Below, piece after piece: positions 17,995-26,332 of a stretch of DNA of 64,000 nt. The stretch covers positions 2,852,001 through 2,916,000 of the forward strand of contig JAHBUD010000001.1 in the NCBI GenBank assembly GCA_019638255.1, written 5' to 3'. A program made the translations under genes and the position numbers. Source of the stretch: Cyclobacteriaceae bacterium. GTDB taxonomy: Bacteria; Bacteroidota; Bacteroidia; Cytophagales; Cyclobacteriaceae. The notes under the pieces are model-generated. The model was not told where the DNA came from. It made no database searches and was given only the letters and a program-made list of their open reading frames with translations. Numbering within the stretch: position 1 is the first letter of the stretch; every line of letters begins with the position of its first letter.

Positions 17995-18029
17995 ACTGAA
18001 TATTTATTCATCTCATTCAAAACAATTTC

Positions 18030-18782
18030 TTAGAACAATGTAAAGATTAAGTTCTGCTCCAAAATTCGCATCTTGTATGGGAATTTTTCTAATGCCCGGA
18101 AAACTGATTTACTTGCACCATCCTTAAAGCGATCATGTGTTTCAACAATTAAACATTTTGTTCGGGCAATCCATTCCGTATTTCTTTCAAAAAGCTCCTT
18201 CTCCGCACCCTCAATATTGATTTTGATGATATCAACTTGATCCCACCCATGTCTGTCCAACAAATTATTGATCGTAACGGCCTTCACAACCCGACCTTGG
18301 TCATAGCTATTCTTTTCAAGAATCTGAAACCCATGAGTTCCTGTTTGGGGATCATGTAACAACATTTCAGTTTCATCAGCGTAAATAGCTGTGTTATAAT
18401 GATAAACTCGAACTTTAGAGGAATTGTAACTACTGGTGTTCTCAACGAGTAATTTATAATTACCTGGATCAGGCTCAACGACCAATACTTCGGCATTCAA
18501 ATATTCCGACAAAAATGAAATGGCAGATAGACCTATATGAGCACCCAAGTCCATTATTCGCGACACTTCATTTTTATCAGCGATACCCATGTAACATCTT
18601 CGTAAGATCACGTAGTTAAAAATCTGATTATCGGCAAAATCATGGTAGCGAATTTTGAATGGATGAGTTATAAAAGGAACACAAATATCCTCTTTTCTAA
18701 TGCACTTATGGTAGAATACACGCAGCGCAGTTCTGGTGCCTAAGTAAAATTTTAATTTCAAGAAATAGCCCAAATAATTCAT
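18030..18782 (-). CDS. FkbM family SAM-dependent methyltransferase
   Basis: A 250-residue methyltransferase. Its SAM site is RIMDLGAHIGLSAISFL, followed by LVVEPDPGNYKLL, and the FkbM signature is VDIIKINIEGAEKELF. Two conserved FkbM features, the ETHDRF-like segment near the C-terminus and the INIEGAE acidic loop, support the family call. It is the second FkbM gene of the cluster, together with the one at 10315-11151. The local sequence is clearly AT-rich. Target hydroxyl unknown. Confidence 0.9.
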   Translation of the reverse strand: MNYLGYFLKLKFYLGTRTALRVFYHKCIRKEDICVPFITHPFKIRYHDFADNQIFNYVILRRCYMGIADKNEVSRIMDLGAHIGLSAISFLSEYLNAEVLVVEPDPGNYKLLVENTSSYNSSKVRVYHYNTAIYADETEMLLHDPQTGTHGFQILEKNSYDQGRVVKAVTINNLLDRHGWDQVDIIKINIEGAEKELFERNTEWIARTKCLIVETHDRFKDGASKSVFRALEKFPYKMRILEQNLIFTLF

Positions 18783-18820
18783 ATCAGTTATTTAAAAAAG
18801 AAAATCAATCTAGAAATCTT

Positions 18821-18952
18821 TCACTTTGACAACAAGTTCTCAGGATGATCATTCATTACAGAATATTTTTTAGCGTATTCGATCAAGCAATGCACCTTAG
18901 ATAACTCGTAATGGAAATCAAAAACATCAAAGGGTCTTCCGTCCAACAGCAT
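18821..18952 (-). CDS. Possible 43-residue ORF or displaced C-terminal fragment
   Basis: An ATG at 18952 opens a 43-codon frame that overlaps the end of the methyltransferase gene by 26 bases in another frame. It reads natural-looking protein (RPFDVFDFHYELSKVHCLIE, then YAKKYSVMNDHPENLLSK) up to TGA at 18821. It fills most of the 144-base gap before the FkbM gene. It could be a real small gene, or the remnant C-terminus of an ancestral, longer protein separated by a frameshift. No family is recognised. Confidence 0.35.
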   Translation of the reverse strand: MLLDGRPFDVFDFHYELSKVHCLIEYAKKYSVMNDHPENLLSK

Positions 18953-19592
18953 AGACTGTTTGTTCGGGCATTAAGCGAGAAACATTGAAAATGCCTTTGC
19001 TAAAATATTTACGATGGATCCTGCGCAGGTAAGAACCAATCAAGGACTCATCCGGATGCTTGACCCCTGCTAATATTTCCTCAAAGCTTTTGCCTATTAC
19101 GCGCAATTCTGCATCTCTTTGACGGGTAACAGAGAACCGCGCCCTATCATCAAAAAACTGAAAACCCGCAAAAAGTGCTTTCAGGCCATCATAGGAAAAC
19201 CGCCAGTAATCAACGGGCATTCGGGATAATTTCCGAACAAAAACCTCACTAAGAACTACAGTTCCTCCCGGGGTTAGCATTTTAAAAACGTTTTCAGCAG
19301 CTTTAAATGGATTGGGAACGTTGGTGAGTACTTCCATACAAATAATTGTATTGAAATGCTTACTGTATGTACCCATAAACTCTGGACTTACATCGATTAT
19401 ATCAATTACGAAATGTACTCCCGGCCCTTCGCTGATATCAATGCCAATAATGGAATTAAATCCCATCCTTTTTAACTCTGCCTCCAGATCGAATTTATCA
19501 TAGTTATACAACTTAGATCCAACAATAAGGATCGGTTCACGTACCAGGTCCTGGTTTGCTTCTAAAAATTTAATCTGATTTCTGTGTGCCAT
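18927..19592 (-). CDS. Class I SAM-dependent methyltransferase
   Basis: A 221-residue protein. The SAM-binding region is degenerate (ILIVGSKLYNYDKFDLEAEL, then GIDISEGPGVHFVIDI). It is followed by NTIICMEVLTNVPNPFKAAE and a GGTVVLSEVF strand, the order expected for Methyltransf_11-type enzymes. The C-terminus reads TVYAVGRK, the usual final strand. The start overlaps the NodB-like gene by 23 bases. A coding-like frame continues past its stop in another phase (18821-18952). The fold call is good; catalytic competence is less certain because motif I lacks the usual GxGxG. Confidence 0.78.
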   Translation of the reverse strand: MAHRNQIKFLEANQDLVREPILIVGSKLYNYDKFDLEAELKRMGFNSIIGIDISEGPGVHFVIDIIDVSPEFMGTYSKHFNTIICMEVLTNVPNPFKAAENVFKMLTPGGTVVLSEVFVRKLSRMPVDYWRFSYDGLKALFAGFQFFDDRARFSVTRQRDAELRVIGKSFEEILAGVKHPDESLIGSYLRRIHRKYFSKGIFNVSRLMPEQTVYAVGRKTL

Positions 19593-20634
19593 TTAATGTA
19601 TCAATTAATTGTGTGGTAGATAGAAACCGGGCATCCGGCCAATACATTTTAATTCCGTCAAACAGTCCCCTCAAATGAACCAATGTTTTTTCGCGATAGG
19701 TTGAAGTATATGTGCCGGCAAAATTAACGCGATGAAAATCAATTACTGCAGGCAATTTATTCTCGAAAGCATTCTGAATACTACGCAAACAGCCTTCATA
19801 GCCAAAATTATAATCCGGATGCGGATCCAAACGGGCGTTTCGAAGCCCCCAAATTACTCCACCACGTTTTCGCAAAAGCGGCCATCGCCACCTTATTTGT
19901 CGGTTGTCTACTAAGCGGTTAGCGGATTGCAAATACTTTATCCCTTCTTTAGCCAGTAGTTTTATGAAAGGCCTATCAAAAATGTAGGTAGGCGGAATTA
20001 AACTCTGGGAACGGAATCCAAAAAAACGCTCAAATTCTTTCATTCCTTCAATAAAGTCTTTCTCTCCTTCACTGTTTAATGATGAGAATTCACCATGTAA
20101 AAGATTCAGATGCCCTTTTACAGTAGACCGGGCCAACAAGAACCCATTGGCAAATCCCACATCTGCATCAACAGTAGTGTTATACTCTTTCAGCAAATCG
20201 GTATTGTAATGAGTAAAACCATGATATTGTGGCATGAGCAACCCGTTTCGTATCGCATCAAAATACATAGGCCGAATATCCGGTCCATCAGAAAAGAAAC
20301 CATCAGAAATGGGCCTAAAAATTAATTCACCTGATTTACTTCGGCCAACATTATGGGTAATAAAGTTGGCTGTTATTACCGGTGGACTGTAAAACTTTTC
20401 ACGGTATTCCTCCAGAAGAGAAAAAAGCTTATCCAGATCTTCTCTTGACTCAAGGCAATCGGTACTCCAACGACTTAGTTTTTCACGACCGAAAGTATTC
20501 TCCATCCATCGGATCGCATCTTTGCTAAGCGCACGTTCCAATCCCCAGTCATCACTCTCAATGACGATAATCTTTTCCTTAACCCGTTTTCGGAGCAGGG
20601 AGAATAAATAATTGATACCGCGTTGAATTGCCAA
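19570..20634 (-). CDS. Polysaccharide deacetylase-like (NodB-fold) protein
   Basis: A 354-residue protein that I do not recognise at subfamily level. Two features suggest the NodB/carbohydrate-esterase-4 type beta/alpha barrel: an early Asp-Asp at the end of a strand (KIIVIESDDWG, about 23-33) and QYHGFTHYN with an H-x3-H pair, the usual metal-binding arrangement. Later DFHRVNFAG could supply the catalytic histidine region. No signal peptide or TM helix is visible, so it would act in the cytoplasm, for example on a nucleotide sugar or lipid-linked intermediate. It lies 4 bases after a GT4 gene stop. Confidence 0.55.
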   Translation of the reverse strand: MAIQRGINYLFSLLRKRVKEKIIVIESDDWGLERALSKDAIRWMENTFGREKLSRWSTDCLESREDLDKLFSLLEEYREKFYSPPVITANFITHNVGRSKSGELIFRPISDGFFSDGPDIRPMYFDAIRNGLLMPQYHGFTHYNTDLLKEYNTTVDADVGFANGFLLARSTVKGHLNLLHGEFSSLNSEGEKDFIEGMKEFERFFGFRSQSLIPPTYIFDRPFIKLLAKEGIKYLQSANRLVDNRQIRWRWPLLRKRGGVIWGLRNARLDPHPDYNFGYEGCLRSIQNAFENKLPAVIDFHRVNFAGTYTSTYREKTLVHLRGLFDGIKMYWPDARFLSTTQLIDTLNGTQKSD

Positions 20635-20638
20635 ATGA

Positions 20639-21787
20639 TTAGAATGTTCGTACCCCCATTGTCTGCAAATAGACCTGCTGATGTTGTTCCGTTTCGCTAT
20701 TTATAGAATGATGTTCATGAACCCTTCGCAGTTGGCGATTTATAAGCGCTTCCCTGGATTCACTATCCAGCAAAAAGAGCCAATGAATTCGTTCAGCCAA
20801 TGCATCAACATCACCAACATCAAATAATTGCCGATCAAAGTCGCCCATGATTTGCTTAGCTCCTGAAGTGCGGCTTGCCAGTACTGGAATTCCAGCGGCC
20901 ATGGCTTCCAAAAGTGAAACAGGTGAACTCTCCTTAATACTCGGTAAAACAAAAATATCTGCTTTATGATAGTAGGGCAAAGTATTGAGTTGCTTACCAT
21001 GAAAGACTACCCTTTTCGCAAGTCCCAACCTTGAAACCTGTTCATGCAAATCTTTACCGTAGGAAGAGTTATCATCTCCCACAATATCCAATGACAACTC
21101 TAAGTTTCTTAACAGTGGCTTGCTTAAAGCCTCTATTATGGTTTCCACATTTTTTACAGGTACCAGATTTGCTACCAGCAGGATACGGCACGACATCAAA
21201 CCATCAATTACTAATTTATTTTTTTGTTGAAATTCATCAATAGACACCCCACGTGGGATCAACGTTACTTTCTTTGAACCCGGAAAGAAATGTACCAACA
21301 TTTCCTGATTCTGAGCCACTACCCGTGCGGCTAACCAGGTTCGCAAACGCCATGAATTATGCGAAGCCCCTCCCCAGTTCATATTCTTTTTGGTATACAC
21401 CCATTTGATGCCGGCCAAGCGAGCGGCAAGCGCTTCCGAATAGTCGGCACTATAATGAAATGAATGAATGATGTCAGGGTTAATCTTTTTAAACTCCCTC
21501 GAAATCTTCCAACACCGCCAAATTCCCTTCACATAAGGCTTCATAGGCGTGGTGTACTCAAGCAGATGAACCGGAATACCGCTGGCTATTACTGTCTTGA
21601 AAAACTCTCCCCGATCATGCATGCACATAATATGGGGTTCAAATTTTTCTTTATCCAAACGGGTAGTAATGTTCAACAAAGCTTTACCCGATCCTGCTGT
21701 ATCAAAATTCGGAATAGTGTATAAAACTTTTATGCGCTTAGGTTGTGTTGCCACGCGCTTAATGCGGTTAATGTAAAAATTGGCCAC
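20639..21787 (-). CDS. Glycosyltransferase family 4 (GT4)
   Basis: A 382-residue GT-B enzyme. The N-terminal strand IKVLYTIPNFDTAGSGKALLN contains the Gly-rich acceptor loop. The C-terminal domain has ILLVANLVPVKNVETIIEAL and the donor motif SIKESSPVSLLEAMAAGIPVLASRTSGA. The reading frame from 21787 overlaps the preceding asparagine synthetase gene by 58 bases. The conserved sequence begins about 19 residues in, so a slightly later start is possible. Function in repeat assembly is inferred from context. Confidence 0.88.
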   Translation of the reverse strand: MANFYINRIKRVATQPKRIKVLYTIPNFDTAGSGKALLNITTRLDKEKFEPHIMCMHDRGEFFKTVIASGIPVHLLEYTTPMKPYVKGIWRCWKISREFKKINPDIIHSFHYSADYSEALAARLAGIKWVYTKKNMNWGGASHNSWRLRTWLAARVVAQNQEMLVHFFPGSKKVTLIPRGVSIDEFQQKNKLVIDGLMSCRILLVANLVPVKNVETIIEALSKPLLRNLELSLDIVGDDNSSYGKDLHEQVSRLGLAKRVVFHGKQLNTLPYYHKADIFVLPSIKESSPVSLLEAMAAGIPVLASRTSGAKQIMGDFDRQLFDVGDVDALAERIHWLFLLDSESREALINRQLRRVHEHHSINSETEQHQQVYLQTMGVRTF

Positions 21788-23574
21788 TTCAAATCACGGC
21801 CTTGCTGGTGTTGCTCCAGCAACTCCGCTACCGCTGGCTGTCCTAATCCATATGTTGAAAGAAAGGACTTCTGTAATAACCTGTCCGAAAACTGTTCTTT
21901 CATCTCCTTGCGTATCCAATGCCCCAGTGGAACGGTAAACCCCCGCTTTACATTATCAATTGGACTTTCAGGTAGCAGCTGTTGAAGCAAATCCTTGAGC
22001 AGTTGCTTTTTCTTAGCTGGCCCGTAGCTTAAGTAGGGATCAATTCTAAGACTGGCTTCAATAAACGATTTCTTCAAAAACGGGACCCGAACTTCCAGCG
22101 AGTTGCCCATACTGGCCAGGTCCACCTTGCGCAGTGTTTTTTGCATCATACCGTAAAACTCTGCTTTGCGAATATGTTGGATCAACATAGCCTCGTTTGT
22201 TGTATTGGTATAACCATAGGTTGAATAAGCTTCCGGTAAATCCACGTGGTGTAAATGAGGAAATAGTTTGTTCAGCCACACTGGTGAAAAACGGGAATGC
22301 AATTGTTGATGTGCCTGTGCCTGTGACGCGCTCAACACTATTCCATTGATACGTTTGTTGCCGGTAAGCCACTGATCCGCTTTGTATAAACCGGCCTTCA
22401 CCACCCAGGGTAAAAGCTGATACCGGATATTTTTGGCAATGCTCCAGAAACGTTCATAGCCAAAAAACAACTCATCACCCCCATCACCACTAAGCGCCAC
22501 AGTAACCTGTTGCCGGGCCAGCTTTGAAACAAGGTAAGTGGGTATAATGCTGAAGTCGGCCATGGGCTCGTGCACACAACCGAGTACTTCATTTAAAATA
22601 TCTTTGCCTACACCATCACTCATCATGGACGTACTGTGTGAGATACCCAACAGCACTGCATAGCGTCCGGCCAGATCAGCCTCATTGTGTACCATGCTAT
22701 CGGAACCGATGGTAAAGGTTTGTAAATCCGGCTTATGTCTTTTTGCATAATAGCACACCAGCGGAGAATCAATTCCGCCCGAAAGAAAAGCTCCCAGCGG
22801 TACATCACTTAATAACTCCTGCCGCACAGAATTTTCAAGTTCCCCGCTTAACGTTTCGATGGCTTGTTTGTGTTCACGAATGGTTGGAACAGAGTAATCA
22901 GGAAATGTCCAATACTTCTCTCTGCCCAATTTGCCTTCGGGCGACAATTGTACAATTTCACCGGGTTCTACCTGAAAAGTTTGTTTTCGCAATCCAAAAG
23001 GTGCCGGCAGGTAGTGTTGCTGAAGGTAAAGTTTCAGTACCTGCTCATTGAGAGGTTGATTGACGAAAGCCGGGTGACACACCACCTGGTCATACTGACT
23101 GGCGGCTACCAGTGTGGTACCATCCCATCCGTAAAACAAGGGTTTGATACCAGCAAAGTCACGCACCAACGTAGTAGTACTAGTTTGCTGGTCGAATACC
23201 GCTAGGGCAAACATACCATCCAGTTGCTCCACTGTTTTGCTGATACCCCACTCATCAAAACAGGCACATATCGTTTCGGTGTCGCTGTGACCCTTGAAAT
23301 TTTTGAAAGTCAGTTGCTGGCGCAGATGAAGGTGGTTGTAGATTTCACCATTGAAGACCAGAACATATCGCCCATTTGGACTTACCATTGGCTGATTTCC
23401 TGCTTCCGTCAATTCAAGAATAGCCAGCCTGTTGAAGCCCATTTGTACCGTGGTGCGATTGGTCCAATAGCCGGAGTGATCCGGGCCACGCATATTTGAC
23501 AAGGATAAAAGATGATTAAATTTCCTCTTATCCGTTTGATTCCTATTTGTATGTTCGAAAAGAAACCCGCACAT
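21730..23574 (-). CDS. asnB: Glutamine-hydrolysing asparagine synthetase family (AsnB-like)
   Basis: The frame is open back to 23640, but the functional start must be the ATG at 23574. It gives Met-Cys-Gly, where Cys2 is the glutaminase nucleophile, and it lies 1 base after the stop of the upstream paralogue. The 614-residue product has RGPDHSGYW, FNRLAILELTEAG, FNGEIYNH and SDTETI of the class II amidotransferase domain. It then has the PP-loop AFLSGGIDSPLVCYYAKR, LSGDGGDELFFGY and RVPFLKKSFIEASL of the synthetase domain. AsnB relatives in capsule and O-antigen loci are thought to amidate uronic-acid carboxyls. Here that fits the WbpB/D/E-type genes upstream, though free asparagine synthesis cannot be excluded. 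Confidence 0.9.
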   Translation of the reverse strand: MCGFLFEHTNRNQTDKRKFNHLLSLSNMRGPDHSGYWTNRTTVQMGFNRLAILELTEAGNQPMVSPNGRYVLVFNGEIYNHLHLRQQLTFKNFKGHSDTETICACFDEWGISKTVEQLDGMFALAVFDQQTSTTTLVRDFAGIKPLFYGWDGTTLVAASQYDQVVCHPAFVNQPLNEQVLKLYLQQHYLPAPFGLRKQTFQVEPGEIVQLSPEGKLGREKYWTFPDYSVPTIREHKQAIETLSGELENSVRQELLSDVPLGAFLSGGIDSPLVCYYAKRHKPDLQTFTIGSDSMVHNEADLAGRYAVLLGISHSTSMMSDGVGKDILNEVLGCVHEPMADFSIIPTYLVSKLARQQVTVALSGDGGDELFFGYERFWSIAKNIRYQLLPWVVKAGLYKADQWLTGNKRINGIVLSASQAQAHQQLHSRFSPVWLNKLFPHLHHVDLPEAYSTYGYTNTTNEAMLIQHIRKAEFYGMMQKTLRKVDLASMGNSLEVRVPFLKKSFIEASLRIDPYLSYGPAKKKQLLKDLLQQLLPESPIDNVKRGFTVPLGHWIRKEMKEQFSDRLLQKSFLSTYGLGQPAVAELLEQHQQGRDLKWPIFTLTALSAWQHNLSA

Positions 23575-23575
23575 T

Positions 23576-25426
23576 TCAATTCTTGACATGCATGGCAGCC
23601 CATTTCTGCCATGCAAATAAATGCCAGACGCCCCAGCCATTGTGATGTTTTTCTGAAAGAAATCCTAGTATATAGTTCCTAACAAACGATGTGTCGATAA
23701 TTTCCTTTCCGAAATACTCCCCATCTATGCAATTACTTAACAAGTCCTGTTTTAGCGGACCCCTTAGAAATCTATTTATTGGAAGCCCAAAACCCTTCTT
23801 AGCAGTAAGTATCATATCAGAAGGCACTGATTTGGCCAGAGCCTTCTTCAATAGTAATTTTGGTTCGTTATACTCAACACCGAGCTTAGGTATTAGTGTA
23901 TTACTAAATAACATTACTTCTTTGTCAAGAAATGGAACTCTGACTTCAAGTGAATTACCCATGCTTGTCAAGTCTACTTTTCGTAAAACGCGCTGGAGAT
24001 GGCCATAAAATTCGTTCCATTTCAACCAACGAAGGACAGCAGTATCGTCAGACAGATTGCCTTCAAATCGATATAAACCTTTGATCTCACTGGAGAATTC
24101 AGTTCCCGGTACTAGCCTATTGATATCCTGATTGAAAAACTGAATTTGAAAATTCAATGTCCAGTCAGCAAATTCTTCTAAGGTATCGAAAGCATAACTA
24201 AGCTTGCATCCAAGTTTACGGGCAACTTTCACGAAAGGTATCCTTACAAATAATGGATACCTGAAAAAAGTAGTACCCTTTAACTGGGTAATAAAACGTG
24301 GGTATCCCCAGAACAACTCATCTCCCCCATCCCCTGAAAGCATTACCGTTGCAAATTGTTTTGCTTTTCTTGTTATGAAATAGGTGGGGAGACTACTGTA
24401 ATCACCAAAAGGTTCGGTTATAGCCTCAAAATGATGATCCAGATAAAAGCGAAGCTCATTTTCAGTGTATCGTTCAAGGACGTTATCAAGCTTCAGATAC
24501 TCCGCAATCCTTAGAGCTGCCACAGATTCATCGAGTTCCTTGTCCTCAAGACCAACAGTAAATGTACGAATCCCTGGTGAACTTTGAGATGCAAACGCGG
24601 CAACAAGCGGACTGTCAATTCCTCCGCTCAGGAAGGCGGCCACGGGGACATCTGCATTAAGCTGTCGCGTAACTGCATCACCAAAGACTTTGCGAAATTT
24701 CAACATTGCCTCAAGAGAATTATCAAGAAGTGTGTTTGAATAAGTCCATTTGTTAAAAAACTTCCGTTGGGTGATCCCACCATACGACAAGTCCCATGTT
24801 AGTATTTCACCTGGTTGCAGTTGAAAAATATCTTTAAAAACAGTGCCCGGGGAAGACATATAACCAAGCCCGAAGTAATCCTTGACGGTATCCGGTCTTA
24901 GTTCCGCATTAACAAACCAAGGGTGTTTATGTATTTGGTTAAACTGAGATGCAAAGACAATCCCATTCCTGCTCAATCCATAGAATAGGGGCTTGATTCC
25001 TGCAAAATCCCTGAGAAGATGAATCCTCTTTGCTTGTCGGTCAAAGACGGCAATGGCAAACATGCCGTTTAATTCAGACGCAAGCCGTGACAAAGGCAGT
25101 TTCTCCAAAAGCTGCACAAGTATTTCTGTATCAGAAGTTGATCTCAATTCATCATCCCTGATACCAAACTTCCCTTGCAGCCTCTTATAATTATATATTT
25201 CACCATTAAACACAACAACATACCGTCCAGATGGACTTATCATTGGTTGAAGACCATGCTCCGTCAGATCAAGGATCGAAAGCCGGTTAAAACCAAATTG
25301 GCAGTTATGCTCATCGGTCCAATATCCCCTTTGATCTGGACCACGTTTATAGCTAAGTTGAAGGAGATGAAGGAATACATCCTTTACTAATAACTCAATA
25401 CCTACTTCACCCAAAATTCCACACAT
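23576..25426 (-). CDS. asnB: Glutamine-hydrolysing asparagine synthetase family (AsnB-like)
   Basis: A 616-residue protein starting Met-Cys-Gly-Ile, so the Cys2 nucleophile is intact. The glutaminase domain shows RGPDQRGYW, NRLSILDLTEHGLQPM, VVFNGEIYNYKRL and TSDTEILVQLL. The synthetase domain shows FLSGGIDSPLVAAF, LSGDGGDELFWGY and EVRVPFLDKEVML. The whole architecture is normal length for AsnB. It is a tandem paralogue of the gene at 21730-23574, and with the truncated relative at 16597-17994 it makes three family members in one polysaccharide locus. Amidation of sugar carboxylates is the best contextual inference. Confidence 0.92.
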   Translation of the reverse strand: MCGILGEVGIELLVKDVFLHLLQLSYKRGPDQRGYWTDEHNCQFGFNRLSILDLTEHGLQPMISPSGRYVVVFNGEIYNYKRLQGKFGIRDDELRSTSDTEILVQLLEKLPLSRLASELNGMFAIAVFDRQAKRIHLLRDFAGIKPLFYGLSRNGIVFASQFNQIHKHPWFVNAELRPDTVKDYFGLGYMSSPGTVFKDIFQLQPGEILTWDLSYGGITQRKFFNKWTYSNTLLDNSLEAMLKFRKVFGDAVTRQLNADVPVAAFLSGGIDSPLVAAFASQSSPGIRTFTVGLEDKELDESVAALRIAEYLKLDNVLERYTENELRFYLDHHFEAITEPFGDYSSLPTYFITRKAKQFATVMLSGDGGDELFWGYPRFITQLKGTTFFRYPLFVRIPFVKVARKLGCKLSYAFDTLEEFADWTLNFQIQFFNQDINRLVPGTEFSSEIKGLYRFEGNLSDDTAVLRWLKWNEFYGHLQRVLRKVDLTSMGNSLEVRVPFLDKEVMLFSNTLIPKLGVEYNEPKLLLKKALAKSVPSDMILTAKKGFGLPINRFLRGPLKQDLLSNCIDGEYFGKEIIDTSFVRNYILGFLSEKHHNGWGVWHLFAWQKWAAMHVKN

Positions 25427-25497
25427 CCTATTTCTTATTGGAATGTCTAACTAAAAGAATTACTGGATAAAATGACACTTTCGGGAGCCAATAATTC

Positions 25498-26253
25498 TTA
25501 CCTTCCATTCTTATAAATCGCGATAATAGACGATGAGAGTAAGGCATTCGGTCTAAGTGTTAAAAAACGATTGAATAATTTCTTAAAAACTATTCTATGA
25601 ATGTTATAAACAAGACTCTGGATGCCATTGAGCTTCTGATGAACATTGAAAGGAAATGAACCGAAATATCCAAGATGAAGTACTTCAAGATTGTGACGTT
25701 TCCCAAAATCACTAAACACATTAAGGGACATACATTCTAAGTTGTGAATTTGCAAATTTGGCTTATCCACAAAAGTTTTATACCATTTGATATACCCACG
25801 CATATTGGGTATCATCATAAGCATAGTTCCACCACGCTTTAAATACTTAATATGCTTATCCATCACCGTATCAAAATTCTTAAAATGTTCTACAAAACCA
25901 TTTGAGATAACGATGTCGTATTGCTCTTTGGGAGAGTGATCAAAGAGATCGGCTTGAATAACAGTGTAATTCTCAATATCAAACTGTGCCATTGTTGCAT
26001 CAATCTTACTTTTATCCGAGTTAAAATCCAGGCATGTAGGAACCAATTCAAATTTGGCGGCCAGATAGGCGAGGTATCTGCCAGGATAGCCTCCAATTTC
26101 AATTATGCTTTTCTTTTCAAGATTGCTATTGTTCATGACAAGAATCTCCCAAAATGAATCATAAACTGAACAAATTCTGCTAACCTCCAATTTCGTTGTT
26201 GTAGATCCGGAATAATATTCCTCCCAATATTCCTTTGTCACCAACTTAGTCAT
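25498..26253 (-). CDS. Class I SAM-dependent methyltransferase
   Basis: A 251-residue methyltransferase. SAM motif I is a variant, SIIEIGGYPGRYLAYLAA, with the following acidic residue in PTCLDFNSDKS. Then come YDIVISNGFVEHFKNFDTVM (the EHF pattern of Methyltransf_11/23) and RGGTMLMMIPNMRGY. The N-terminal ITKEYWEEYY-like segment is typical of small-molecule methyltransferases of this type. It sits between the asnB pair and the flippase gene with gaps of 71 and 79 bases, in one of the more AT-rich parts of the locus. Confidence 0.85.
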   Translation of the reverse strand: MTKLVTKEYWEEYYSGSTTTKLEVSRICSVYDSFWEILVMNNSNLEKKSIIEIGGYPGRYLAYLAAKFELVPTCLDFNSDKSKIDATMAQFDIENYTVIQADLFDHSPKEQYDIVISNGFVEHFKNFDTVMDKHIKYLKRGGTMLMMIPNMRGYIKWYKTFVDKPNLQIHNLECMSLNVFSDFGKRHNLEVLHLGYFGSFPFNVHQKLNGIQSLVYNIHRIVFKKLFNRFLTLRPNALLSSSIIAIYKNGR

Positions 26254-26332
26254 AATTACTCTTGATCATTTTATCTAATCGTGAATATCACTCATTTATT
26301 TTTCTCTTGGTGTATTTTAGAGATCTTTCAAA

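Noticed and set aside
23575..23640. Longer N-terminus for the asparagine synthetase starting at 23640
   Set aside because: The glutaminase needs Cys at position 2, which only the ATG at 23574 provides. The extra residues are out-of-frame sequence of the neighbouring gene.
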